Assembly (NCBI GenBank): GCA_000320545.1
Contig: ADNK01000541.1
Span: 1-32,146 of the forward strand
Origin: Bigelowiella natans CCMP2755
Taxonomy: Eukaryota; Cercozoa; Chlorarachniophyceae
Direction of reading: 5' to 3'
Length of the DNA: 32,146 bases
Positions 9,914-20,175 of this stretch are shown here, piece by piece; position 1 is the stretch's first letter, and each line of letters opens with the position of its first letter. The translations under genes were made by a program, and so were the position numbers. Below the pieces are notes generated by a model, which saw nothing but the letters and a program-made list of their open reading frames with translations, was not told where the DNA came from and ran no database searches.

Positions 9914-12291
9914 ATGCATCCTCCTCCTCCTCCTGCTCCTCCTCCTCCTCCTCCTCGAAAACAGCTCTTTGTGCTACGCCGCACTTGACCGCATTTGCAG
10001 TCGAGTTTGGACACTTGACGAACCCACCCCTTCGGGTGGAGCGTTCCAACGCATATCTGATATTCTTCTGTTCCGCTACTGCTGTGTACCTGATTGGCCT
10101 ACCATTTTGCTGTTGGCGGAGGAGCCTTTCTCCTAAGAGTGACGAGGATTTGGAGAGAGAGTTCTGGACGGCCGCTGAGAGCAGCGGGAGGATCTTGACC
10201 ATGGGGACGCGCTCGTGGCAGGCAATGCGCACAGCAATTCAATCGAACATGACCGAGACCCACAGTTGGATATCTACGATGACGCATCACCAAGGGGGGC
10301 ACTACTCCTCCTTCAAGCGCTGGTCAGTGTTGTTCTCTCTTATTTCATTGCTTACTGCAATTACCGGTCTGCTTCACGAGAGCCATGCGCTGGGCTCCGA
10401 CTGTCTCCTCGTTGGCACCGCGGCAGCGCTCATCTCGTTCCCGCTTCCAACAGTCGCACAGCGGCTGTTTTTCTCCAGGCCATCGCCAAAGCGATTCGAG
10501 CTTCTCCTGCATCCGGACGACCTCGGGTTTCTCCTGGGAGTTTCTCTGGTGCTGGTCTTCAATTGCTTCTCCGCCGCCTCTCCGATCCGAATCTCTGGGA
10601 TTTCAGCAGCAGCCGCTCAGACCGCCGCGTCTCCGAAGAAGCCGAAGAGATCATCGATGGAAGAGGAAGCCATCCAAGCTTCCCCCCTCGTGCTGGCGAG
10701 GAGGGCCTGTAACGACAGTGCCGCCACCGCGAGCAACAGTAGAAGGCCGAGCGCGATCGCAGCTGAAGCGGTAGCAGCAGCAGTAGCAGCAGTAACAGCA
10801 GAGGATGACAACAACGATAAAAAAAAGGAGGAATGCAGCAAAGACGGGAAAGAGGATAGTAATCAGCAGCAGCGACAAGGAGGAGCAGGCCGTCCACGTC
10901 CTCTCGCACTTGCAGCCCCCCCCCCCCTTCACAGCAGTAATGGTAACGGAAGGAAGATCGTTGAAAGGACGAGAAAGTCGTCATCACTGAGCAAAACTCA
11001 TCGAAGAAGCAGCAATTCTATTGACGATGACTTTGCGCTTCGTCGAGCTACAAAGCTTGATGCCTGGGATAATGACAGTACCAACGGTCAGGTGTATAGC
11101 AACCAGAATATAGACCTACCCAGAAGTGCTGCTGGAGCAGCCGATGCTAGAAATGAGGATGACGCCCACGTAGTTTCCATCGTCTGCAAAGGGGAGGGGG
11201 CCAGTAAGAACCCTGCTGCACCGGTGCAGGGGGACGCAAAGCACAGCCGTAACTTTGAAGAAGCCACGATGGAAGAAACGAACGAAATTAACTGTTTCAT
11301 CTGCACGTGCAAAAAGACCGCTTCCTCCAACTTCGAGCATAACCTATGGGATAATATAGCCTTGGGGCTATGCTGGACACTGATGCTAGCATGCGCGGTG
11401 GTCGTCGTCGTATTGCTGAGAGATGTGACGGCTTCCCCTCTGAAGGCCATCGGAATCGCTCTCATGATGGATATCCTTCTCCGGCTGCTTGTGAATTTTT
11501 TGTTCCATTTCATCGTCCTTGCCCCGATATGCCGTCGGCCATTTGTGAAGATCTCAGCAGATGCTGAACGGGCGAAGCAACAACCGAAAAGCGGAGACAA
11601 CGACCCTGCGCGCGACGATGCTCGGCTGGAGAACCCCCCAGCACTGCATCCCCCTCCTGACCAGGCAGCTCTCGGCACCGTCAACATTGAATTCGAGTCT
11701 GGAGCGCTTGGGTTCAAGTTCTTGAATCGCAAGGTCACTCGTGTATTTGCAGGATCCCAAGCGCACCAGAAAGGGCTCGAAGCAGGTTGGAAACTCGCCG
11801 GCATCAATGGGAATACCGTTCATCAAGATGAGCAAGCATTTTACGAGCTGCAAAGGTGTCATCGCCTCTTCCCTCGCTTCAGTGTGGCATTCATCCCAAT
11901 CAAGAGCAAGGAAAGGAAGGAGAGGGGTCGGAAGGGATTGGCGCAAAAAGGTAAAAGCTTCAGCACTAGACCGCGCAAAAACATGGCTGTCCTCCCAGCT
12001 GGCTGGCAGCTGGGCACGGTGGGGGAGGATACCCAGGTTGATGTAAAGCAACAAAAAAGTCGGGTAGCGAGTCGTGTTCAAAGTTGCAGACCAAGCCGTA
12101 GACAAAGCCCAAGAAGTGCATCCAGAAGCCGGAAATCTGTGCGTTTTTCCCTGCCTGACCAGAAGAGCATAAAAGAAAATAGCATTAAGATTGTTATCCC
12201 CGGAGATAGCGTCACGGACAGTTATGTAAGCAGCAGCAGTAGTAGCAGCAGTAGTTCAAGTGAGACTGAGAGCGAGACAAAGAGGCAGTAA
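4862..12291 (+). CDS. Polycystin-1/REJ-like receptor with PT stalk, GPS motif, membrane spans and PDZ-like domain
   Basis: Three exons, 4862-6163, 6349-7913 and 8193-12291, join in phase to 2321 residues. Order of parts: signal peptide (1-24, cut near LVQA|AT); mucin-like PT/SP repeats (about 25-280); a globular insert with NATFLGYDY, then more PT repeats; from the exon 1-2 junction (LRAIK|VVFTFP) a long REJ/PKD-type ectodomain (about 430-1480) with ITDDLRAI, CSWTS and NSPPVAGENCSVFP features; a GPS-like motif at about 1486-1560 (CKFWNE ... CATPHLTAFAV, predicted cut between L1554 and T1555); spans near 1577-1597, 1666-1684, 1692-1712, 1734-1752, 2010-2032 and 2041-2066; a PDZ-like domain at 2119-2192 (ALGFKFL, GSQA, INGNTV); and a basic then Ser-rich acidic tail. 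Known relatives are large surface receptors or channel regulators that self-cleave at GPS. The second donor is not unique: cutting at 7914 keeps the frame and gives NERTQ|NVVRGAN. Ligand and partners are unknown. The first ATG directly precedes the signal peptide. Confidence 0.85.
6164..6348 (+). other. Intron 1 of the REJ receptor gene, with a TTG-rich tract
   Basis: Phase-0 intron (AAG|gtagca ... ttcttag|GTC). It carries a (TTG)n/TTGTG tract at about 6288-6330 just before the acceptor. The open frame upstream of the usual-looking exon 2 extends in frame back to exactly this acceptor, through a G11 run at 6379-6389 that lies inside coding sequence and encodes glycines. Confidence 0.8.
9782..10008 (+). 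other. GPS autoproteolysis motif split by a serine tract
   Basis: The first half (CKFWNETSQEW) and second half (CATPHLTAFAVEF) match the ends of a GPCR proteolysis site. Between them lie about 30 nearly pure serine residues from TCG/TCA then TCC repeats (residues about 1514-1543). The HL|T cleavage triad is intact at residues 1553-1555. Confidence 0.75.
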
Positions 12292-12668
12292 TGGTAGGAA
12301 ATAGGCGTAAAATAATCGATAATTAAAATCTCTACGAGTAGACGCGTTTCTTGTATTTCTTGTATATGCTACGCATCTATGTGTTTAGGATGAGAGCAAT
12401 GCTGGCTGTTAGCATCTGCTTATTCGCATGATGGGCATGTCGCTGCTCTAAACTAGTGCATTGAGCTTGATTATTACCGTTGGCATACAGGCCATGCTCG
12501 CTCGGGATGCATTGAAACATAAACGTAGTGTTTAGAGTGTGCATCGGCTAAATGCATGCATCCATGTAAGACGTGTGCACTGTTACTCTAGCTAGCTAGC
12601 TACATTACAGACACAATCATGAGATGGATGTAATGAATATATTAATTTTTTCAAAGGTCATCTAAATG

Positions 12669-12716
12669 TAGCTATCTAGCTATCTAGCTATCTAGCTATC
12701 TAGCTATCTAGCTATG
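12669..12716. repeat. TAGCTATC octamer array, six copies
   Basis: Five exact copies of TAGCTATC plus a sixth ending in G, in direct head-to-tail order. Confidence 0.95.
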
Positions 12717-12895
12717 TAAAGCAGCGCTAGCAGCGGCTACAGCGCCACAGCGCTTAGGTTACACACCAACGTACGATGATGCGATGCACACATGCGCACG
12801 CACAGTCACAGGACAGATAAAATTTGAACAGATAGCAAATCTAGAAAAGGACACGTTGTATTTGTACGGACTGCTATAGATGAATGCATACACGT

Positions 12896-12913
12896 AGTAC
12901 GTCTAGACGTACT
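12896..12913. repeat. 18-bp perfect palindrome
   Basis: AGTACGTCTAGACGTACT equals its own reverse complement. It is centred on TCTAGA, a core that recurs in other intergenic parts of this window. Confidence 0.9.
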
Positions 12914-13510
12914 TCAATCTACTAGACCTGTGTGTGCGCTAGTGCGTGCGAGAGCGGCATGCGCGCCATATCTAGTCATACACAAACATATCATGCTGAC
13001 GTAGATATTAGTAGCACAGCACGTGACAGCAATGAGTGGAAATGGATATAAATATACTTATGCTAATGCTAGCATGTAATGCTACGCATTCCGCACTTGG
13101 GAGGATCACGTCTGCGTTGTTGATATATACATTCTATTTTCATCAACGTTACGGATAAATTGATACGAAGTTCCAGTACTTCGCTATCAAACATAAAGAT
13201 ATCTGCTCCTCCAAATGCATTGTTTCTTCTCCATGACCCGTTTCGCTTGAAAGTTCAAGCGTTTCCAACAAATCACATCATATTCAATACAAATGGTTGG
13301 CAAATTCTTTTATTCTCTCCTCTACTTGATACTTTCCTCTATTTGAGTTTATTGAGTGCCTCTTTAATCGGCTTCTCAGCAGGCCAACCATATTTGCTGT
13401 AAAGATTTCTCTGGGGACCTTCCCATACTAATTGGCCTTCCTTTCCGAAGCTGCTTGTCGTAATCGAGACTTTGTTCGAAAAAGAGAAAGATGAAGACAG
13501 CTTTGCAACC

Positions 13511-13614
13511 ACCTGGTAGCAAAGACAAAATTCATTCTAAGACCATAACATAACATATCAGAACCTGGTTGCAAAGACAAAATTCATTCTAAGACCATAA
13601 CATAACATATCAGA
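13511..13614. repeat. 52-bp tandem duplication
   Basis: Two head-to-tail copies (13511-13562 and 13563-13614), each starting ACCTGGT and ending CATATCAGA. They differ at one base (TAGC versus TTGC near the start), so the duplication is recent. Confidence 0.95.
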
Positions 13615-13913
13615 ACAACTGTGTGCACCTTTGCTCCACTGAAAACATCCTTGACGAAGCGCACAGCAGCATCGCGCTCCTGTGCTCCTCCATCTCACGA
13701 CGAGCAGTACGTCACTTCAAACTCTAGTTTGCCCTATCCAACAAACACACAAAAAGTCAAAAATGTGCAAAGATTGTCATGCCCAAGCCCTTGTTAGCCC
13801 CAACCTGAATCCTTTACCTTTTCTTCTTTCTTCGTACTCATTGTTGTAGACCAAATAGATCTATGTGGTTCTGACGTTCTGACAGCTTCTTTGGCGCAGG
13901 AAATTTCTGGAAC

Positions 13914-13963
13914 TCTCGAGAACTCTCGAGATTTTGCGAGATTGTCACATTAATCTCTCGAGA
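13914..13963. promoter_or_regulatory. Cluster of three TCTCGAGA palindromes upstream of GCP2
   Basis: TCTCGAGA occurs at 13914-13921, 13924-13931 and 13956-13963, with AACTCTCGAG as a 10-bp direct repeat. The cluster lies 118-167 bp before the GCP2 start codon, where a promoter element would be expected. A binding role is inferred from position and density only. Confidence 0.45.
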
Positions 13964-14080
13964 CTCTCCGGAATAAATTTTGGCGGGCTGGTGTTGCTTG
14001 TGGAGAAAGCATCATTGTGGTTGGGCTTTTGATCGACCGTTTACCTCGCATACTGAAAGGGCTCCACTCCAACAGCAGTG

Positions 14081-17000
14081 ATGGCTGACAAGCAACGTGT
14101 TCACGCTCGGGTGCGCTCGTTGGCGGAGAGGCTGGTTCAAAAGCTAGGAGTTTCGGAGGGGAAACGAGCAGATCCGTTTAAAGAGAAAATTAGCAACTTG
14201 CTCGTCAAGAACATAAATGAATTCTATGTGATGAGCCAAATGAAAAGAATTGACTGCCTTAAAAAGGCTAAACGCCTTGCCTCTGATCCAGTAGCGTTTC
14301 AGTCAACTTATGAAAGACTTCGGGAGAAGCGTGACAATGCTGCAGTCTTGTTCGCATCCCTCCTTGTAGAAATATCCCGAGACCATTCGCTAAAGCAGCT
14401 TCTGGTTAAGAAAGAGGATACCCTTCAAGATCCGTAAGAACAAACATTCAACCTAGGCATACTTATGAAAATTGATCTCGTTTATTTAACTTTAATTTGC
14501 ACAAAAACTCATGGAAATGATGAATTTTTTGCATGCTTTCTCAAGGTGTAAATTTTTGTATGCAGGATCACTGAGGCTGATGCAAGCGATGTTTCACGGA
14601 TGATAGCTAAAGCTAAGTTACAGACAGGATCCATGTCTTCACAAACCAGCTCTCCTGCTATAGATTTTTCCAGACGCGGAGCAAGCACCAGCTCATCGTC
14701 TTGGAGACCGCCCTCAGGACTAAAACACGCCAAGGTTGGGGAGCGGAGCATATTTCAAACTCCAGGATCAGATCGAAAGCACACACAACGAACAATAGGC
14801 AACCAGTTCTCTGATATCCTTTCACCGACATCTGCTAGTCAACTAGCCAACATCAAGCTGCCAAATTTGAGGACCACAGTTACACGAAGCCCTGAAAATA
14901 AAAACCTAGTAGACATGACCTATGGAACAAAAGTAGTGCTGCGATCGGTAAAATCGGGAATGTACCTCGGAAGTGCTGAAGGGAAAACTACTCTTACATC
15001 AGAGCAGAACGCCTCTGATTCTTTGCTTATTATGCATGTAAACCAGACGAATGATCTTGGAACAGTCAGGTTTCAGGACACGGTATCACTCAGTTTTTTG
15101 AGTGGGAAACGTCTTTCTGCAGAGACGAGTAGAATTGTTAGTGCTTCAAGGCGTTCCATGGATTCCAAATCAAAGTGGACTATCGTGCCTGGAAGTTTAG
15201 CATCATCAAATGGAAAGAGCGACCAAGACATTAAATTGGATCAAACAGAGGCCATTGGGGACGTGAAGGTTTTCGATGTTGTGTCATTGAAATCTGCGTT
15301 TGGTAGCTATTTATCCGTGTGCGAAGATGATGGCGGCGTTCGACTAGAATTAAGTCAGGGTGCACAAGGGAGTGGGAATAAGTGGCAAATTGCGAGAGCC
15401 GACCTACCGTTCGTCCCCAATTGGACAAGAGAAAGATCCTTCCTCCTTACCCATCCTAGATCAAAACTAAATATGCTGCCCGAGATGAAAGCTAAATCCC
15501 TCCCTAAACTCCCCTCTGTGGCTCAAGAACAGGTATACACATGTGCCCCCCACAGCAACCAATCACGTATTCTTCATTCTTCAAGTAGAAATGCGGATCT
15601 GAAATAATGTTTACTGTGTAGGTGCTGTTGAACGATCTTCTCTATGTCTTAATGGGCATTGAAGGTAATTGGATAAAGCTGACAAGAATGTCGGAATCAT
15701 CCTCGCAAACTGTGGGTGAATCGTTGCCCTGCGAGTGGGTGTTCGTACTAGCAGAGAAAATAAAAGATATGTCAATGAAATACATCATCGATAGAATATT
15801 ACCCTTGGGAAGTTATTATTACAACATCAACAAGTTTGTGGAATTAAATAGTCGGTATGAATTCGGGCGCGTGAATCATGCCCTAGCCGCTTGCCTTCGA
15901 GAGATGCTCAAGAACTACTTGATTTTAATAGCCCAGCTTGAAAATCAGTATAATGACGGGCAGTTGACTCTCCAGAGGTTGTGGTATAGTTTGCAGCCAT
16001 CATTTCACGCACTGAAGCATCTCAATAACGCTGTGAATTGCGTGAAGAATCTCAGCGGTGGTGCAGTATTAAACGCTCTCTTCCATGCAGTGAATCGTGA
16101 GGGAGATTCGATAACTCAAGGAATATATCTTCATTTATTAAAGAAGTCGTCTGTACCGTATCTTCGAATGTTGGAGCTTTGGATTTACGAGGGAATCATC
16201 CAGGATCCATACGATGAATTCCAAGTTCAGTCAAACGACGATCTAAGCAAAGAAAATCTGAATAAAGACTTCAATGATACTTACTGGGAAATGCGTTATA
16301 CCATAAGGAAAGATAGAATACCTGCCTTCCTAGGCACCATTTCGCTGACCAAAAAAATCTTAGTTACTGGAAAATACCTTAACGTAATTCGAGAATGTGG
16401 CCTGGCGGTTAAAAAGAACGCTCTGAGAAATAGCGGCACCATCAGATATTCCAACGATGTCGAGGTTTACCGTGATGTCGTTCGCAAAGCATATGCACAT
16501 GCAAGCACGCAGGTGCTAGACTTACTCCTCAATAAGAATAAGCTTGTAGACAGGTTACGATCCATCAAGCGCTATTTTCTATTGGATCAAGGAGACTTTT
16601 TTGTGCATTTCATGAATATAGCCGAGGAGGAATTGAACAAAAGCGTACACAAAATTGGACGGCGGAAGCTGGAATCTCTCCTCGAGCTTGCTGTCCGCTT
16701 CTCCGCCGCGAAGCACGACCCGTACAAAGATGATCTAAGCTGCTTCCTTCAGCGATACACCCTTATGCAGAAGCTAGATGCCATACACAGTACAAGCGAG
16801 GTTGCTGCTGCTGCTGCTGCTGCTGCTTCCCATGATACCGGAAGCAGCAAATGGCGATTAGATCCACACGAATCGAACCCGCCTCCTGCACCAGAGGCAG
16901 CGCTGAAGGGACTGGATGCTTTCACCCTGAGATATCGAGTCAGATGGCCTCTATCACTGATAATCTCCATGAAGTCTCTCACCAAGTATCAATTGATATT

Positions 17001-17769
17001 CCGGCACCTCTTCTACTGCAAGCACGTCGAGGCAGAATTGTACAAAGCTTGGCTGAACCAGCAAACGATGAAGGAACTTAACGTTGGGAGTGCCTTTCAC
17101 CGATCGCACATTCTCCGGCAACGGATGCTGCATTTTCTGCAAAACCTTGTGTACTACATGATGGTCGAGGTTCTCGAGCCGAATTGGCATACGATGGTTT
17201 CGAATCTAAAAGCGGCAAAATCTGTGGACGAAGTTCTCTCCGTCCATGATTCATTTCTTGACAATTGCCTCACGCAATGCTTGCTTAATAACCAGCAACT
17301 ATTTAAGACACTGACCAAACTCATGACAACTTGTCTGCTCTTCGCAGAGCAAATAAAGCGTTCGGCAGCCCACATTCGCTCAAACATAAAACAGTATGGA
17401 GACACGAAGCATCCCAGGAACAGATCCAAGAAAATTGAGACCGAATCGCAACATGCAAGGGAGATCGTTACTCAGGAAAAATACGAGCAAATGATACAGT
17501 CGTTTGACCACAAATTTAATACCGCGGTCGGGAAATTCATCAAAATCCTCAGGAGCAAATCTAACATGCATTACGATCATCATCTCGCAAACCTATCAAC
17601 TCGGCTTGACTACAATGGCTTTTACACAAGGGTGAGCTACAAAGTTTTCTTCAATTTTGATCGAAAGGATTAACGATTTTCATTTTGTTAGGCATTTCCA
17701 GAGGTATTTGAAGATGCGTACGCTTCAATTCCAACAGATAGCAAAGACGTCAGCTCTTTTCCGCGATAA
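14081..17769 (+). CDS. Gamma-tubulin complex component 2 (GCP2)
   Basis: GCP2 pairs with GCP3 and gamma-tubulin in the small complex that nucleates microtubules. Four exons, 14081-14433, 14566-15532, 15622-17631 and 17692-17769, join in phase to 1135 residues. Residues 1-110 form a small helical N-terminal domain. A low-complexity linker follows, then a beta-rich module at about 232-400 (see findings) that human GCP2 lacks at this place. The conserved core starts at the exon 2-3 junction (EDLLYVL-type motif: NDLLYVLMGIEGNWI). It continues with EFGRVNHALAA, LSLQRLWF-like LTLQRLWYSL, KYLNVIREC, LRSIKRYFLLDQGDFFVHFM, RWPLSLI, FRHLFYCKHVE and RLDYNGFYTR, collinear with GCP2 rather than GCP3-6. 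An alanine run sits at about 834-842. The ATG at 14081 follows an in-frame GTG and begins MADKQRVHARVRSL. The last exon adds only 25 residues. Introns are 132, 89 and 60 bp, without microsatellites. Confidence 0.94.
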
Positions 17770-18879
17770 ATCTGACCAGTTGGGTTCGGTTCTCTACTGG
17801 ACATGGCCACCCTGAAAATTTTCAGGTTTCTCTGTGTTTTCAGCCTAGCTAGGGCTTATTTGTTTACATCTAGACATTGGGGAGGACGCGATTCGCTAAT
17901 TTCAATCGAGTAAGCAATTTAAGTTCTCCGTGTAAGATCGACAGCTAGCAGCTAGCGCATGCATTGTAATAATGGTGATAGACGTAGCATCATGATAAGC
18001 TCATGCAAGGAAGAGGCGGACATCGTCATGCCGGATTAAATGTGTGCAAGGCAAACATCATCGTATCAAGCTATAGCATGCATGGGCAGCTGCTCTGCAA
18101 TTACGAATCAACGTGAGGTTGCCGTCTGCTACACATGCATACTGCTAGCACGCTAGTACGCCCCCGTCTAGCCGTCTTGCCGTTTCTGTCTGTGCCACCC
18201 GTGCTAGCATGTGTGTCATGCGCAGCTGCTTGTTCCCCGCCGCCCACGCGGTGCATGCAATGCGCTCAGAATGTGTCAAGATGTATTGCTAGATTGGCTT
18301 CGGCGCTACAATCGAGCGAACAAGTGAAATGATGCACAGAGACATGAAGTCGATCTGTGCATGTGCAACAATGGCCTCTAGATCTAGCAATATGCGTCTG
18401 CACCCGCATGGAGACATGCGAAGTCCACACAGACGACACGATGCAGTGTCAGCCACACACCCACAATGTGATGCTAGGAGTTGGATGAGCATTTTGAGTT
18501 GTGCGAATTCATCGCGAGGACGTTTCGATCAGCAAAAGGATTTCAAACAACATGGCCTTGATAGCTCCATTCGTGCACCCGCGCACCCGCGAGCCCTGCT
18601 AGCCGGTCTGCTAGCACACATCTAGACATGCTGTGAATTGGACAGTTCACGTCTAGATGTGCTCATTTAGTAGCACACACGTGCTGCATGCATGCTGGTG
18701 CGTGCGTGCGCGCGCGTGTGTGTGTGACCATGTGCACGTCGTTTGGCACAACACGTGTGCACGTGATGGAGAACGTGTGCATGCAATTGCACACACATGG
18801 AGATATGTTGACACATGTTCACACGCGCATGCACGAACATGGCCTTGATGGCTCTGTTGAATGAGGCTTTATAGAGCTT
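17770..18879. other. Convergent intergenic region rich in CTAG and GCATG palindromes
   Basis: No gene was recognised between the 3' ends of GCP2 and the kelch gene. The stretch is rich in short self-complementary words (GCATGC, GCTAGC, TCTAGA) and TG/CA dinucleotides. The words AACATGGCCTTGAT recur at about 18550 and 18836. A hairpin lies at 18613-18663. The short open frames are not supported as genes. Confidence 0.55.
18613..18663. repeat. Imperfect inverted repeat (hairpin)
   Basis: The left arm AGCACACATCTAGAC followed by GTGAA pairs with the right arm TTCAC followed by GTCTAGATGTGCT. There is a short unpaired ATGCT and a loop of about 8 nt. Each arm contains CTAGA. Confidence 0.7.
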
Positions 18880-20175
18880 TCACATGGCAACGCGAAGACA
18901 CTCCACAGAACCATGGTGACAGTCATTCAATTTAGAATTTTCTCCCAACTCCCCACCCACCACAAACAGCTTGCGATCACCAAAAGCCACACCAAACCCT
19001 GTTCTCAGAGCCCGCAAGCCAGGCAGGACATCCCATCCCGCCTCCAAATGTTTCAAATTCAGAAACTCCCCAGATTCGATGCCGCATTGTGTAGGGTAAT
19101 CATAACTATCGAACCCACCAACCACAAACAGCTTGCCATCCCCAAAAGCCATGCCAAAGCTGACCCTCCTAACCATCATCAAAGGCAGTTCCTTCCACCC
19201 TGCCGACAGATCCTTCAAATCTAGATATTCCCCAGATCCCAAAGTGGAAGGATCACTCTCGGTTTCGTAGTCCCATTCGTCGTTATTTCTTCCACCAACC
19301 GCAAACAGCTTACCATCCCCAAAAGCCACACCCAAACAACGCCTCACAGCCCGCATGTCAGGCAGTTCCTTCCATCCCGCCGACAAGTCCTTCAAATCCA
19401 GATGCTCCCCAGATTTGGAATCTAAACCATCCTCCCCACCAACCGCATACAGCTTGCCATCCCCAAAAGCCAAACCAAATTCACACCTCTCAAGCCGCAT
19501 GTCAGGCAGTTCCTTCCATCCCGCCGACAAGTCCTTCAAATCCAGATATTCACCAGATTTGGAATCTGAACCATCCTCCCCACCAACCGCATACAGCTTG
19601 TCATCCCCAAAAGCCAAACCAAATTCACACCTCTCAACCCGCATGCCAGGCAGTTCCTTCCACCCCGCTGACAAGTCCTTCAAATCCAGATATTCACCAG
19701 ATTTGAGAGGATGACCATTACATCTCCCACCAACTGCAAACAACTTGCCATCCCCAAAAGTCACACCAAGATCAGTCCTTCCGGTTCGCAGACAAGGCAG
19801 TTCCTTCAACATCTTCATCTCCAACACTTTTTGTTCCCACCCTACTTCCTCTTTTTGCTTCCTCCTCTCTACTTCTTCTTTCAGTTTCCTCTTTGATTCC
19901 TCAAACTCTCTAACGAGTTCCATGAGTTTGGATTCATTTCGTTTCCTCCTCTCTATTTCTTCTTCTAATACCTTATTTGTTCTGTTTAAATCCCCTTTCA
20001 AGTTGTCAATCTGTGAATTTAGATCTCCTGTTTCAGATTCCAGTCTGTTGATTTCAGACTGTAGGGCTTCAATTTCGTTTGACTCGACCAACCCATAGGC
20101 CATTTCCAATTGGCTCACATACTTTCCAAAAGCTTTCTTAAATTGTCCAGATGGATACTCGAAGTCATTTAATGC
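18880..20175 (-). CDS. Kelch-repeat protein, C-terminal part, downstream of an in-frame stop
   Basis: This frame begins right after the TGA at 20178-20176 and stays open to TGA at 18882-18880. The first ATG, at 20103, gives 407 residues. The first ~100 residues are a charged coiled coil (EALQSEINRLESE; EEEIERRKRNESK). Then come six kelch-type blades with the signature FGDGKLFAVGG and spacer LKDLSAGWKELP. Blades 2-4 repeat every 48 residues (144 bp), with nearly identical DNA. Kelch blades normally close into a beta-propeller that binds other proteins. The 18 codons between the stop and the first GTG are open and in the same frame as the upstream reading frame at 20176-21084, so the two look like halves of one gene. 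Function and partner are unknown. Confidence 0.75.
   Translation of the reverse strand, partial: ALNDFEYPSGQFKKAFGKYVSQLEMAYGLVESNEIEALQSEINRLESETGDLNSQIDNLKGDLNRTNKVLEEEIERRKRNESKLMELVREFEESKRKLKEEVERRKQKEEVGWEQKVLEMKMLKELPCLRTGRTDLGVTFGDGKLFAVGGRCNGHPLKSGEYLDLKDLSAGWKELPGMRVERCEFGLAFGDDKLYAVGGEDGSDSKSGEYLDLKDLSAGWKELPDMRLERCEFGLAFGDGKLYAVGGEDGLDSKSGEHLDLKDLSAGWKELPDMRAVRRCLGVAFGDGKLFAVGGRNNDEWDYETESDPSTLGSGEYLDLKDLSAGWKELPLMMVRRVSFGMAFGDGKLFVVGGFDSYDYPTQCGIESGEFLNLKHLEAGWDVLPGLRALRTGFGVAFGDRKLFVVGGELGENSKLNDCHHGSVECLRVAM

Larger units (their letters stand above)
12292..14080. other. 1.8-kb intergenic region with short repeats
   Basis: No gene was recognised. The region holds (AGCT)n near 12588-12602, a TAGCTATC octamer array, an 18-bp perfect palindrome at 12896-12913, an exact-length 52-bp tandem duplication and a TCTCGAGA cluster before the GCP2 start. 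An 80-codon frame at 13160-13402 has no family features and is probably chance. Confidence 0.6.

Noticed and set aside
9234-10232. A 332-codon open frame on the - strand with an Asp-rich run
   Set aside because: Antisense to the receptor exon 3; the Asp run is the reverse of the serine repeat. The sense strand has clear GPS and membrane features.
11088-11807. A 239-codon open frame on the - strand
   Set aside because: Antisense to the receptor's last membrane spans and PDZ-like domain, with no family features.
18135-18848. Several short + strand frames between GCP2 and the kelch gene
   Set aside because: They are made of CA/TG-rich and GCATGC-rich sequence with many Cys, His and Ala codons and show no conserved feature.
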